Of a stretch of DNA of 64,000 nucleotides, positions 44,218-55,236 are shown piece by piece; positions within the stretch are counted from its first letter, which is position 1, and the number at the start of each line of letters is the position of its first letter. Made by a program: the position numbers and the translations under genes. The notes beneath the pieces are model-generated. The model did no database searches, was not told the DNA's origin, and was given only the letters and a program-made list of their open reading frames with translations. Source of the stretch: Abelmoschus esculentus. Lineage: Eukaryota; Streptophyta; Magnoliopsida; Malvales; Malvaceae. Location: assembly GCA_035048815.1 (NCBI GenBank), contig JAUCBN010000001.1, positions 21,839,001-21,903,000 of the forward strand. The letters are read 5' to 3'.

Positions 44218-45896
44218 ACTACCAAGTCGATGGCAGCACAATTGGCCTCTTTAACCAAGATGGTTCAGAATATGCAATTACAACAAAATACTCATGAGGT
44301 TAAAACGATCAATTCTTCTGAGTATATGCAAGATGAGGAATTTGGTTTTTATGTGGGAAACTACAATCAGAATAATAATATGATGTCCAATAGATATAAT
44401 CCGACATGGAAAAAACACCCAAATTTTTCATGGAGCAATCCTAATAATGCCTTAAACCCCACTAACCAAGACTCAGGTTATCAGCATCCACTGCCGCAGT
44501 AGTAGGTTCAACAATCAATGTCGTAGCAGTAGATGCATCAGCAACAACCCATGAATTCATTGGAAAATTCTCTTAAGGTCTTCATGTTGAAAACAGAATC
44601 ATATATGGCTGAGAACAACAGTTTCATGAAGAGAACTGATGACTTCATGAATAGAACAGAGATAAGGCTGCAAAACCAAGAGGCAACGACTAAATCAATG
44701 GAAACCCATGTTGGTCAGTTTGCTTAAAGACAGAATACTAGACCAAAAGGAGGATTACCTAGCAATACTGAAGTTACTAAGGGAATGGGCCATGAACAAT
44801 GCAAAGCAATCACTACAAGAAGTGACCTACAACTTAAAGAGACATTAGGCAGTTCAGCAAACAAAGCCTAACTAGAAATACAAGAGGAATTAGACAAGGA
44901 GGACTTGAAGGTTGATCATGTCATAGAAGAAAACACTACTCCAGCAGAGAGCTCGACAACACCTCAGCAAGTTGTCGAGACAGCGATAAACAATATGGTT
45001 CTAGGTATAAAATTCAGAACTAAAGAAACACTGGAAGAGATGAGACCACCACCACCCTTCCCACAAAGGTTGAAAAAGCAAAAATAGGACCATCAATTTA
45101 AGAAATTTCTTGATATCTTAAAGCAAGTCCACATCAACTTACCTTTTGTTGAGGCAATTAAACAAATGCCTAATTAGGTTAAATTCTTGAAAGACATTGT
45201 GTCTAAAAGAAAAAAGGCTTGGTGAGTTTGAGACAGTGATAGCAACTAAAGGATGCATGGCAATGTTACACAACGGCATGCCACCAAAATTGAAGGATCC
45301 TGGATGCTTTACAATACCTTGTGTAATAGGTAACTATTATGAAGGAAAGGCCATATTCGACCTTGGAGAAAGCATCAATCTAATACCCAAATATGTCTTT
45401 CAAAAGCTTGTAATTGGAATGGAAAAACTCACTACTGTGATCATCATCAATCTACTGATCATCATTGGGAGACCTTTCCTTGCCACTAGACGTACGCTCA
45501 TAGATTTGGAAAAAGGAGAGTTGACAATGAGGGTCAATGACCAACAAGTCAAACTCAACGCCTTCCACAATTTAAAAAGGTATGATGATACAGAAGAGTG
45601 CAAAGTCCTTTACACTACTGATGCAAAGGTATCCTGCTTCAACAGCCACTGCTTCGGCAGCATGCTCTGCAGAAAATTAGATATCTGTTATGGCAGAATT
45701 TTTGGCAGGAAAATTAAGGAAGATGTGAAGGAAACCCAAGGCACAACATACTGTCCAAACAAAACAAGGTGCAGTGAAGATCAGAATAATAAGGGATGAA
45801 CTTAAAGCCAATGGCCAATACTAGAAGAAAAACTTTGTCCAACAAGAGATAATCAGATTGGGAGATGCATTCACATGCACTCCACCAGTAATATAA

Positions 45897-46386
45897 TCTT
45901 TTCCCTTATCTTTTTATATATTAGGAATAGTTTAGTTTAGATTTACTTCTATAAATATTTTTGTCTTTAATTAATTTTCTTGTTTAATTTTTTTATTTTA
46001 TTTTTTAGGATAATAAAAGCAAGAATAAAGGAGAAATAGTTCACAGTAGGAATTTTGCCGAGGAAGTAAACAGTTTCAGAAGTCGCAACAGTCCCAACGG
46101 GCAGAAATAGTGTAACGGCTATATGCCAAGATTCCCGCCGCGATAGTAAATACAAACGGTAGTAAAAGTTAAACGACTAAAAAATGATTAGTGGTTAAAA
46201 CGGTCATACTGTCGAGGCCTATATAAGCAATCTCTCCATCTTGAACTATCCACTATTTCATTCTTGTTATCTTTACTTCTTTGCTAATCTTGCTCTCACA
46301 ATACTCTTTGCATACTTACCTTCTTGCAATTTTCAGTAACTCTTCAAGAAATTCTCCAAGAACATCAACTCTCAAAACAATCACTC
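45897..46386 (+). promoter_or_regulatory. Spacer with promoter-like region upstream of E2 ORF2
   Basis: Between the gag-PR stop and the ORF2 ATG (46387). TATATAAG lies at 46220-46227. Upstream are four AACGG motifs: TCCCAACGGGCA (around 46100), TGTAACGGCTA (46111-46121), ACAAACGGTA (near 46155) and AAAACGGTCA (near 46200). The splice-acceptor-like TTGCAATTTTCAG ends at 46336. TATA to ATG is 167 nt, the same spacing as in B1. Confidence 0.45.
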
Positions 46387-47921
46387 ATGGCCACATACAA
46401 ACGCTTTGCCCCAGCAACTGTTGAAGACCGATTCAATAGACTGTCCATTTCTAGGCAATTATGTGAGGAACAAGGGTTCCAACATTCAGAAGAAGAAGAT
46501 TTCGGCATCGAACACTACTTGTTCGACAAGATAAAATATCAAGAATTGGAGATTTTCTGCCTATAACCACCCCAGGCCAATGCCACTCTTGTGCAGGAAT
46601 TCTATGCACACGGGTCGAGCAAAAACTCTCTTTACGTTCACTGTCAAGGCAGGCCAGTCACACTAAATACCGAAACAATCAATTATTTCTATGGCCTTAT
46701 CCTATACGTGATGTCCATGCTGAATTTATGGAGGATATCACCACTCAAGACTACGAACTGATAAAGGATGACCTCTGCTACGACAATACCCTATGGAAGA
46801 TCGGTGCCCACAAAGGATCCGTAGCGCGGAAAAGTTTGAAACCCGAGGCCAAACTTTGGAATACTTTTGTAAAGAGACGTTTCATCCCAACCTCCCATAA
46901 TAGCATGATGGACCGAAAGAGATTGATACTCATACAATCGATCATCAACAAAAGGAGCATCAACATTGGAGAAATCATTTTGCAAAAAATTTACGAATGC
47001 GGTAAGAAGGATAAAGGCCCTTTATATTTCCTTTCTTTAATCATTGATATTTGTAATGTTGTAGGTGTACCCACTACCGAGACAGATGAATTCACACCCC
47101 AAAGAAAAGGATGGACCAGAGAATTCTGCCAAAAGATTATGCAGATTATGCAGGCAAAAACCAATCCAGGAAACTCTGCAGCAGTTCACTATCGACCCTG
47201 CTGTCGGGGCCCAATACACACCAGACATACCCGACACTGTCCATACCACTAACGCAACAAACCCATACCAAGAGATTCTACAATGGATGGCAACCATGGA
47301 TATCAGACAGCAGAGATACATGGAGTATCAAAGAGACTTCAACAGCACACTTGCTCAAATGATGCTCCACAACTTTCTAGATCAAGAAGTGCAGTTTCTA
47401 GAATTCCCAACCAACATATTCGTGGCAGCTGCAACCTACACAGAGACAACACCAGCTCCAGGTGGACAGATACCATTCTTCCCCACATGCCCTCAACAAC
47501 AGTTTCATGTTGCTGGCCCATCTAGGGCAACAAACTCTGTCGCGGTATCATCTGCAGTTCCAGCAGAAGACCTTCAAAGAGAAGGGCAGTCTTCAGCTCC
47601 CTACCGAGGTCTATAGCCAGCCTCTTGGCAGAAATTGATGCTTACGTCCATCAAAGTTAATCCACTGCCGATCCTACCACCCAGCATGCCATGGTAGAAG
47701 CAACAAATGCCGAAATAGGAGGGACAAATATAATGATCACTGAAAAAGTTGCCGAAGACGAAGAAGGGGAGGAAGTTAACGCTCTTTTACAAAGGACACT
47801 AATAAGAGTCCAGCCACCAAGTCAAGCAAAGACTCATCCATCGCCATCACCAAGGACGTAGCAATCAGGAGGTAGATCCAGAAAATTAATTGTGGAGGAT
47901 AGCTCTTTCGAGTCCTTATGA
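46387..47921 (+). pseudogene. ORF2 of E2: 'putative plant transposon protein'-like
   Basis: Start ATG 46387: MATYKRFAPATVEDRFNRLS, then EEQGFQHSEEEDFGIEHYLF, DKIKYQELEIF, then a stop (46564-46566). ANATLVQEFYAHGSSKNSLY and GRPVTLNTETINYFYGL follow before a frameshift near 46700. The long stretch 46728-47252 has YELIKDDLCYDNTLWKIG, SLKPEAKLWNTFVKRRFIPT, RKRLILIQSIINKRSINIGE and IILQKIYECGKKDKGPLYFL. After a further frameshift, EILQWMATMDIRQQRYMEYQ and RDFNSTLAQMMLHNF match the B1 C-terminal half. It ends RKLIVEDSSFESL at 47921, the same acidic-Ser tail as in E1 (RKLIIEDSSSKSL). Biochemical role unknown. Confidence 0.75.
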
Positions 47922-48707
47922 TTTTTTATTGTTGTTTTATAATTGTCTGCTTTCTTTATATATTTTGTTGCCTACTACTTGCCCCTAATTTAAGTATTTA
48001 GGACAATGCTTAGTTTGAGTTTGGGGGTGTAGAGCCACTGTCCAGTCAATACACTGCTGAGGCCTTACCATAAAAAGAGAGTTTTAAGTGATAATTTTTT
48101 TTATATCCACCACTTTACTTGAAATTGTTGCCCATACTCTTGCATTGCCCATCATCAATATTATTTTAGTTTTAAAGCAATAGAAATCTTTCTCCTTACC
48201 ATAGTTAGGTTTTGTTTTGAAGGCTTAATTCTAGGATACTTAAGGAGAAAAAATAAGAAGCTTACTATAAGGTTGAACTTAAAACACTTTTGGGACTTTT
48301 TTGGCTATAGGAATTCTTTTAATAAACTTAGATGATAAAAACTTAGATCTTTGGAAAGGTGAAGAGAGGTTCCTATAACCGGCTCTAGGAAGTACTCTTC
48401 TTCATACTAGAGGTGCCCGAAATTCGCTCTAGTATGTTTAAAAGAATAGCAAAAGAAATAAGAAAATAAGATGGAGAAAACACAATCCTTGATGTGCCCG
48501 AATTTGGCTCAAGAAATTGTTGTTTTAAGAAGAGTACACTAAATCCAAGTTGATTTGTCTTGAACTTAGAGTTTATCTAAGAAGGCCCTTAATCAAACTC
48601 GTCCACAAAAATGCACGCACACACTAAACCTTATAGTTTGTCTTCTAGGTACACCCCAGGTAACTGAAAGGTTAAATCTAAAGAATAGACATAGTTATAG
48701 TGGAGAG
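47922..48707 (+). other. 3' untranslated region of E2 with polypurine block and three short inverted repeats
   Basis: A polypurine-like block (GGACAATGCTTAGTTTGAGT, then TTGGGGGTG) lies at 48001-48028, just after ORF2. Inverted repeats of the CTAGAGGTGCC...GGCTCTAG type are at 48364-48389, 48407-48432 and 48488-48513. B2 is inserted at 48708, and the region resumes at 56599 with GAGAATAGATGGAAACATAA leading to the true polypurine tract (GTTCGAGTTTGGGGGTG, ending 56697). Confidence 0.75.
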
Positions 48708-49553
48708 TGATAGGCGTGGTGTAAGCACTATTTTAAGTGCAAGTGTACACGTCGTCAAGTAATAAAATGATAAGTATATCGTGTATCGTGTTCACGGGGA
48801 TTGTTATACTTAATATGTCTTCCTTAGTTCCCTTGCTCCTGAGAATAAAATAAAAACACAAATAAGATGGTTTATTTTATCTAACTAAATAAGTAAATAA
48901 AAAAACATAAAATAAAGAGTTTGAGAACGATTATAGAGAAAGCGGGTAGGATCCAGTCGTGTCAATTAGTGGATTCAATTGATCTCCTTCTTGTCCAATG
49001 CAATCGCACAACACTGCTTCGATAATACTGCAGATACTGCCTCGGCAATGCTAATGCTCCACTACCGTGGTAATCTTTTGCTCGTGGGCAGAAGTATCAA
49101 AGTTCAACGAAGTGTCCGTAAGTGCCTCCACTCATCTCTGAGTCAAAGTACTGTTGATGCTCGGTCCTTGACGATACCACTCGACATAACCACTCGACAT
49201 AAACCAAAGATGAACACCAACTAATCCAACACTTCTTTTAGCTGCTGAAACTCTTACCCTATCTCTTAGTGCCTCCACAAGAGTACAGGTCGAGTTAGTT
49301 TCACCGACACCGTACTTATCTCTTTCGTGAATCTACACTTCTCGATGCTAGATAAATAGATTACTTGCAAACTTCCCTCTTGAACTTAGATACAAGAACA
49401 AGGAATGACAATAGGATAAGCAAACTCTGATTTTATTGCATAAGAACAATAATACAAGAATCAATCTCCTCTAACTAATATCCACAACCTTCACATATCC
49501 CTAAGAAATTTAAAACATGTTATCGTGGAAGTAAAATTCTTAGGGAGAAAGGG

Positions 49554-52029
49554 TGTAACCCCTTAATTTTTACTTAAAGAGTACGGTATGTTAAAATTAT
49601 TATTTTTGAAGCTTTTATGTCAAGAAATTTTAAAAAAAGTGATAAAAATCAATTTGTAAACCAAAAGATAAAAACATAATTAAAAAGTAAATATTCTAAT
49701 TTAAAAATAGATAAAACAGTTTTATGCATGAGATTTTAAAACATCTTAGATCCCTGATAATCCCAAAATAACTGAAATAAAAATAGTTGTAAATAACCGT
49801 ACTAAAAAAAATGTTGTCCGGTAGAGATCTCCAAGTACTAACTCTTAGGGCCAGATATCTGAAAAAAAATAAACTAAAAGAATAAGCTATAAAGCCTAGT
49901 GTGCCTCTAAAGTGCAGTCAAAAATCACAATATCACTCAAATCACAATCATAATTATAATATAACTTCTGTAGTAAATAAACACAAAGAGTGATGAATGC
50001 AATGTCACAGAAAGTGCAATATCACAGAGAATGCAGTCCCATACTCCGAACGTCAAACACAGTGGTGGCAAAGCCAACCGATCACAGTGGAGGTAGTTCC
50101 CCAGAACCCCTCACCCCTTATTTCGCCAAAACACAGTGTGGTAAAACCACCTTCCTCCGTACAATCCACCCCATGCACAGGTAATGCAATAAATGCCAAT
50201 GATCTCATGTCACAACACAAATATCCGTATAGTATACGAATCACACAGTTTAGCAAATTTGATCTCAATCTCATTGTGTAACACAATATTCACAATATCA
50301 TATATCATGTCGATATACCATAAAGTCTCAGTAACGGATAAGTACAATACACAGAAAATCTAGCACATAAAGAGAATGCACATTTAAATTCATTTTACAA
50401 TAGCACAAGAAGAAACACACATTTAGCACAAGAGGAAAACACACATTTATATTCATTTAACAATAGCACGTGAAAACTCACATATTTAACACAATAAAAG
50501 AATACACATTTAGCACAAGAAGAAAAGACACATTTGAATTTATTCGACAATAACACTGAAAGAAATATATATTTAGCACAAGAAGAAACAGGTCGAATTT
50601 AGGAAGTTAACGTTAAAAGCTTTAAACTCAAAACTAATTTAATTTATATTATTTCACAATAACTGTTAAAATATTTAAATTCTTAATAATTCATCATATC
50701 CGAAGGTTAAAATTATAACTAAGATTTGATAATTTAAGAGTACTTAAAATTTCCAAAATACATTATCTCATAAACTTATTAAATTAATATTATAATCTGA
50801 TGGTTCAAATTAAATATCTGAATACAAAAAAAATATTTATGTATACTGAAAATAATCTTAATTTCCAAATGCATCAAAGTTTCCATAATAATAATAATAA
50901 TTTGAAAATCTAATAGTTTATTTTATATTGAATAATAAAAAAACAGAGAAAATATGAGATTCTTCAGGTACCATATTGCCTAAAGTACAAAGATTTATAA
51001 GAGGAAACTAAGATGGAGTAACCCTAAAGAACTTAGCGTATCTTAAAGATGAAGATAAAAACAATGAAATAAAGTTTATAAAATTATTTCTCAATATTAA
51101 TATTTTAAGAAAAGAAACATGATGTTCACACAATATAAATCATAACTACATATTTAAATCATAGTTTAATCCAAAATCATAATTTATCCAAAATCTTAAT
51201 TATTTTAAAAACACAAATTCACAGGATTTAAAATCATAATTACTCACAAAAGTGTGAGATCTCAAACATAAATACACAATCAAAGTCACAATACAAAAAT
51301 TAAACATGACAACAAAACACGAATATTTTCGAAGCATATCACAAGAAAGTATATTATAAAAAAAACATATAGCACTAGTAAGAGAACACACCTTATCCAA
51401 AGCGACTTAAATTATTGCATAACATAGTTTTGATCTCGGTCAGAAATAAAGAGTGAGAACAGAGACTTTAGAGAATCTTGATGGAGGAAAAATAATATAG
51501 TGATTTCTCTTAGATCACAATATGTATTTATAGTGAGAAAAATAACTAAGCTTAAGTAGAATTAAAATTCTATTAGATCACATTATAAATATAATAATAA
51601 TAAAAAAATAAGGTTGTATTATTTCAAAATGAGTTTCTTATCTTTATCTAAGACTTTATATAATATATATAATACTATACAAAGAGTTTTGATAAAATAA
51701 TAATTAAATAAAATAATATTTTTAATAAAAAGATTGATTGTAGAAAAACTCTTAATAAAAAAATAATTAATCTCAGTTTAAAAGCAAATTAGTTATCCCA
51801 AAAGTCATCTAATTTTAAAACATCACTTTCAATTTTAATCTTTAAATTCATATTTAAACTTTTAAAACTTTATAATCTTATCTCATAAATATTCCCTTAA
51901 ATATAGAAAATCAATTTAAAACCTCAAAAAAAATTAGGGTTTCAGAAATTGGGAATCTTAAAAGAATTTTTAATTAGGGATTTTAAAATTAAGGTTTTTA
52001 AAATTAGGTATAATTTTTGGGGTATTACA
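49554..52029 (-). mobile_element. Element C, left LTR copy (2476 bp)
   Basis: It starts TGTAACCCCTTAATTTTT in plus orientation and ends GGGGTATTACA. A perfect 5-bp target duplication AAGGG (49549-49553 and 52030-52034) marks it as a solo-LTR-like insertion in the B2 LTR. Its matching copy is 52774-54539. A tandem set of AGCACAAGA(A/G)GAAA(C/A)ACACATTT units occurs near 50400-50590. It contains no protein-coding gene that I can support. Confidence 0.8.
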
Positions 52030-52265
52030 AAGGGTTTTCTCTATAAATCGACTCTCTTAGACAATGTGGTCGGCTAGTATATTTATAGTCTTAACCTAGG
52101 GTAAACCTTTCCTAAATAGACTTCAACTTGGAGTAGGGAATAAGTCTTCTTCAAGGATTCTGATATTTCCAAGTTTGTCGCCTTCTAGAAAGGGTTTTCC
52201 GCTTGGTCTTTGAATTGGGCTTTGAGCATGCTAGCCTGGTCCAATTGATGCGCTGTGTCTTCAAA

Positions 52266-52773
52266 AAACTTTAATCTTAAATTCATAGGAATAGGTAAAT
52301 TTACGATATTTTGCTCGATAACTAAAGTTTGGGTTATTAAGCAGAACTTGTGTTAAGACTTATAAAGGTTACTCAAAAAACATGACTCAAAGATTCACAT
52401 GGTTCAAAGCCATCACTTTTAAGGTTATAAAGAAAATAAATTCTATATCATGAGTAGTAATCACTAACTAACGGGTAAGCAATCTTGCTAGATCTGAATT
52501 TATATGAAACATACACAAATCAAAAACTTATGCAAGGTGACATAATAATTTATTTACTAGAGATGATAATATAAAGTAGTGTGTAAATAAATAACAAACC
52601 TAAAGTAAGATTTGGTACTGGAGTCTCAGATTTAAAACACATGAATAAATATTTTTTCCAAAATATCCCATATCCCAAAAATATTTAATGCATGCATATT
52701 TTTCAAAAAATTTGTAAAACGCTTGTAATGGACCTCACAGTCCGAGTGTTGAACTCGGCTCTGATACCAAAAA
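52266..52773 (-). other. Internal leader fragment of element C with primer site
   Basis: About 0.5 kb of internal sequence. At its right end (52769-52757 on the minus strand) lies TGGTATCAGAGCC, the initiator Met-tRNA primer site, directly inside the LTR at 52774. This shows that the C element is oriented on the minus strand. No gag remains. At about 52264 it joins the B2 LTR sequence (GCGCTGTGTCTTC) without a recognisable element end. Confidence 0.75.
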
Positions 52774-54539
52774 TGTAACCCCTTAATTTTTACTTAAAGA
52801 GTACGGTATGTTAAAATTATTACTTTTGAAGCTTTTATGTCAAGAAATTTTAAAAAAAGTGATAAAAACCAATTTGTAAACCAAAAGATAAAAACATAAT
52901 TAAAAAGTAAATATTCTAATTTAAAAATGGATAAAACAGTTTTATGCATGAGATTTTAAAACATCTTAGATCCCTGATAATCCCAAAATAACTGAAATAA
53001 AAATGGTTGTAAATAATCATACTAAAAAAAATGTTGTCCGATAGAGATCTCCAAGTACCAACTCTTAGGGCCAGATATCTAAAAAAAATAAACTAAAAGA
53101 ATGAGCTATAAAGCCTAGTGTGCCTCTAAAGTGCAGTCAAAAATTACAATATCACTCAAATCACAATCATAATTATAATATAAATTCTATAGTAAATAAA
53201 CACAAAGAGTGATGAATGCAATGTCACAGAAAGTGCAATATCACAGATAATGCAGTCCCATACTCCGGACGCAAAACACAGTGGTGGCAAAGCCAACCGG
53301 TCACAGTGGAGATAGTTCCCCAGAATCCCTCACCCCTTATTTCGCCAAAACACAGTGTGGTAAAACCACCTTCCTCCGTACAATCCACCCCATCCACATA
53401 TAATGCAATAAATGTCAATGATCTCATGTCACAACACAAATATCCGTATAGTATACGAATCACACATTTTAGTAAATCTGATCTCAATCTCATTGTGTAA
53501 TACAATATTCACAATATCATATAGCATGTTGATATACCGTAAAGTCTTAGTAACGGATAAGTACAATACACAGAAAAACTAGCACATAAAGAGAATGCAC
53601 ATTTAAATTCATTTTACAATAGCACAAGAAGAAACACACATTTAGCACAAGAGGAAAACACACATTTATATTCACTTAACAATAACGCGTGAAAACTCAC
53701 ATATTTTACATAAGAAAAGAATACACATTTAGCACAAGAAGAAAAGACACATTTGAATTTATTCGAAAATAACACTGAAAGAAATATATATTTAGCACAA
53801 GAAGAAACAGGTCGAATTTAGGAAATTAACGTTAAAAGCTTTAAAATCAAAACTAATTTAATTTATATTATTTCACAATAACTGTTAAAATATTTAAATT
53901 CTTAATAATTCATCACTTCCGAAGGTTAAAATTATAACTAAGAATTGATAATTTAAGAGTACTTAAAATTCCCAAAATACATTATCTCATAAACTTATTA
54001 AATTAATATTATAATCTGATGGTTCAAATTAAATATCTAAATACAAAAAAATATTTATGTATACTAAAAATAATCTTAATTTCCAAATGTATCAAAGTTT
54101 CCATAATAATAATAATAATTTGAAAATCTAATAGTTTGTTTTATATTGAATAATAAAAAAACAGAGAAAATATGAGATTCTTCAGGTACCATATTGCCTA
54201 AAGTACAAAGATTTATAAGAGGAAACTAAGATGGAGTAACCCTAAAAAACTTAGCGTATCTTAAAGATGAAGATAAAAACAATGAAACAAAGTTTATAAA
54301 ATTATTTCTCAATATTAATATTTTAAGAAAAGAAACATGATGTTCACACAACATAAATCACAACTACATAAATCACAACTTTATAATCTTATCTCATAAA
54401 TATTCCCTTAAATATAGAAAATCAATTTAAAACCTCAAAAAAATTAGGGTTTCAGAAATTGGGAATCTTAAAAGAATTTTTAATTAGGGATTTTAAAATT
54501 AGGGTTTTTAAAATTAGGTATAATTTTTGGGGTATTACA
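52774..54539 (-). repeat. Element C, right (5') LTR copy with internal deletion
   Basis: Closely similar to 49554-52029 from both ends, but lacks about 0.7 kb corresponding to roughly 51150-51865. It ends GGGGTATTACA and is again followed by AAGGG and the same B2 LTR sequence as at 52030. Confidence 0.85.
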
Positions 54540-55083
54540 AAGGGTTTTCTCTATAAATCGACTCTCTTAGACAATGTGGTCGGCTAGTATATTTATAGTC
54601 TTAACCTAGGGTAAACCTTTCCTAAATAGACTTCAACTTGGAGTAGGGAATAAGTCTTCTTCAAGGATTCTGATATTTCCAAGTTTGTCGCCTTCTAGAA
54701 AGGGTTTTCCGCTTGGTCTTTGAATTGGGCTTTGAGCATGCTAGCCTGGTCCAATTGATGCGCTGTGTCTTCCAGAATATTCTCCATATTTTTATCTTCT
54801 AATGCGCCTCCATTGTTGGTGCTACCACACTGGATTCTATCGCAGTCGGTCTTCTGCCTCGGCCTAAACATAGATTTTCTACCGCTTCAGCTTTGGATAT
54901 TCCTGCATGTACAGAAATTGTAATAATATTTGCATTATCTATAAATATTAACTTTGTATGTGGTGATAACAGAATATCCAATATTTGAGAAAATAGTATA
55001 TGATTCGGTTCAAGTGGGTGTATAATATGTACATAAAGTACCATAAGAAGGGTAGTAAATTATAACCTTTTAGGCACTCATCG

Positions 55084-55236
55084 AATACCCCCAAACTCGA
55101 ACTATTGCTTGTCCTCAAGTGATGCCAAACATCAAATTGCTAAACCTTACTCCCCTTTGGTCTTACTCTTCCATCTATTCTCCTCATCATGGTCATGTAT
55201 ATCTCTCCGTTTTACCCACTAGATGCATAAAGCAAT
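55084..55236 (-). other. Residual internal sequence of B2 with polypurine tract
   Basis: On the minus strand the polypurine tract (TAGTTCGAGTTTGGGGGTAT) abuts the 3' LTR. About 120 bp of 3' untranslated sequence matches B1 up to TTTACCCACTAG (55215-55226), then it breaks directly into the 5' LTR. Gag, protease, ORF2 and the primer site are all missing. Confidence 0.7.

Larger units (their letters stand above)
35150..45896 (+). pseudogene. gag-protease polyprotein of E2, interrupted by B1
   Basis: The frame starts at ATG 35150 (MTRVNPTNPLYVLDLEIKRN), runs to 36001 and resumes at 44223 after the B1 insertion. Gag blocks: FELKPVMFNMLNTIGQFSGS, FITRFNPINLYN-like and AAQLASLTKMVQNMQLQQNT, then a Gln/Asn-rich stretch. 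FGFYVGNYNQNNNMMSNRYN replaces a zinc knuckle. The protease (45197-45799) has MPPKLKDPGCFTIPCVIG, IFDLGESINLIPKYVFQKL (D-L-G-x-S site) and GRPFLATRRTLIDLEKGEL. The frame ends IRLGDAFTCTPPVI and a stop at 45894-45896. B1's copy ends at the homologous residue (TPQVT), so this looks like the natural C-terminus. Stops and frameshifts inactivate it. Confidence 0.8.
48708..55083 (-). repeat. 3' LTR of B2 (type B), carrying element C insertions
   Basis: LTR sequence is present at 48708-49553, again at 52030-52265, and at 54540-55083. The stretch beginning AAGGGTTTTCTCTATAAATC at 52030 is repeated almost exactly from 54540, so part of the LTR is duplicated together with an element C LTR. Confidence 0.75.

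Noticed and set aside
49990..50281. Open frames repeated at 53216-53500 that could look like a conserved small protein
   Set aside because: They are simply the same region of the two element C LTR copies; similarity comes from LTR identity and LTRs do not normally code.
50400..50600. Repeats of AGCACAAGA-type units considered as a CRISPR-like array
   Set aside because: Units are irregular in length and spacing, the spacers are themselves repeats, the genome is a plant, and the run lies in an LTR.
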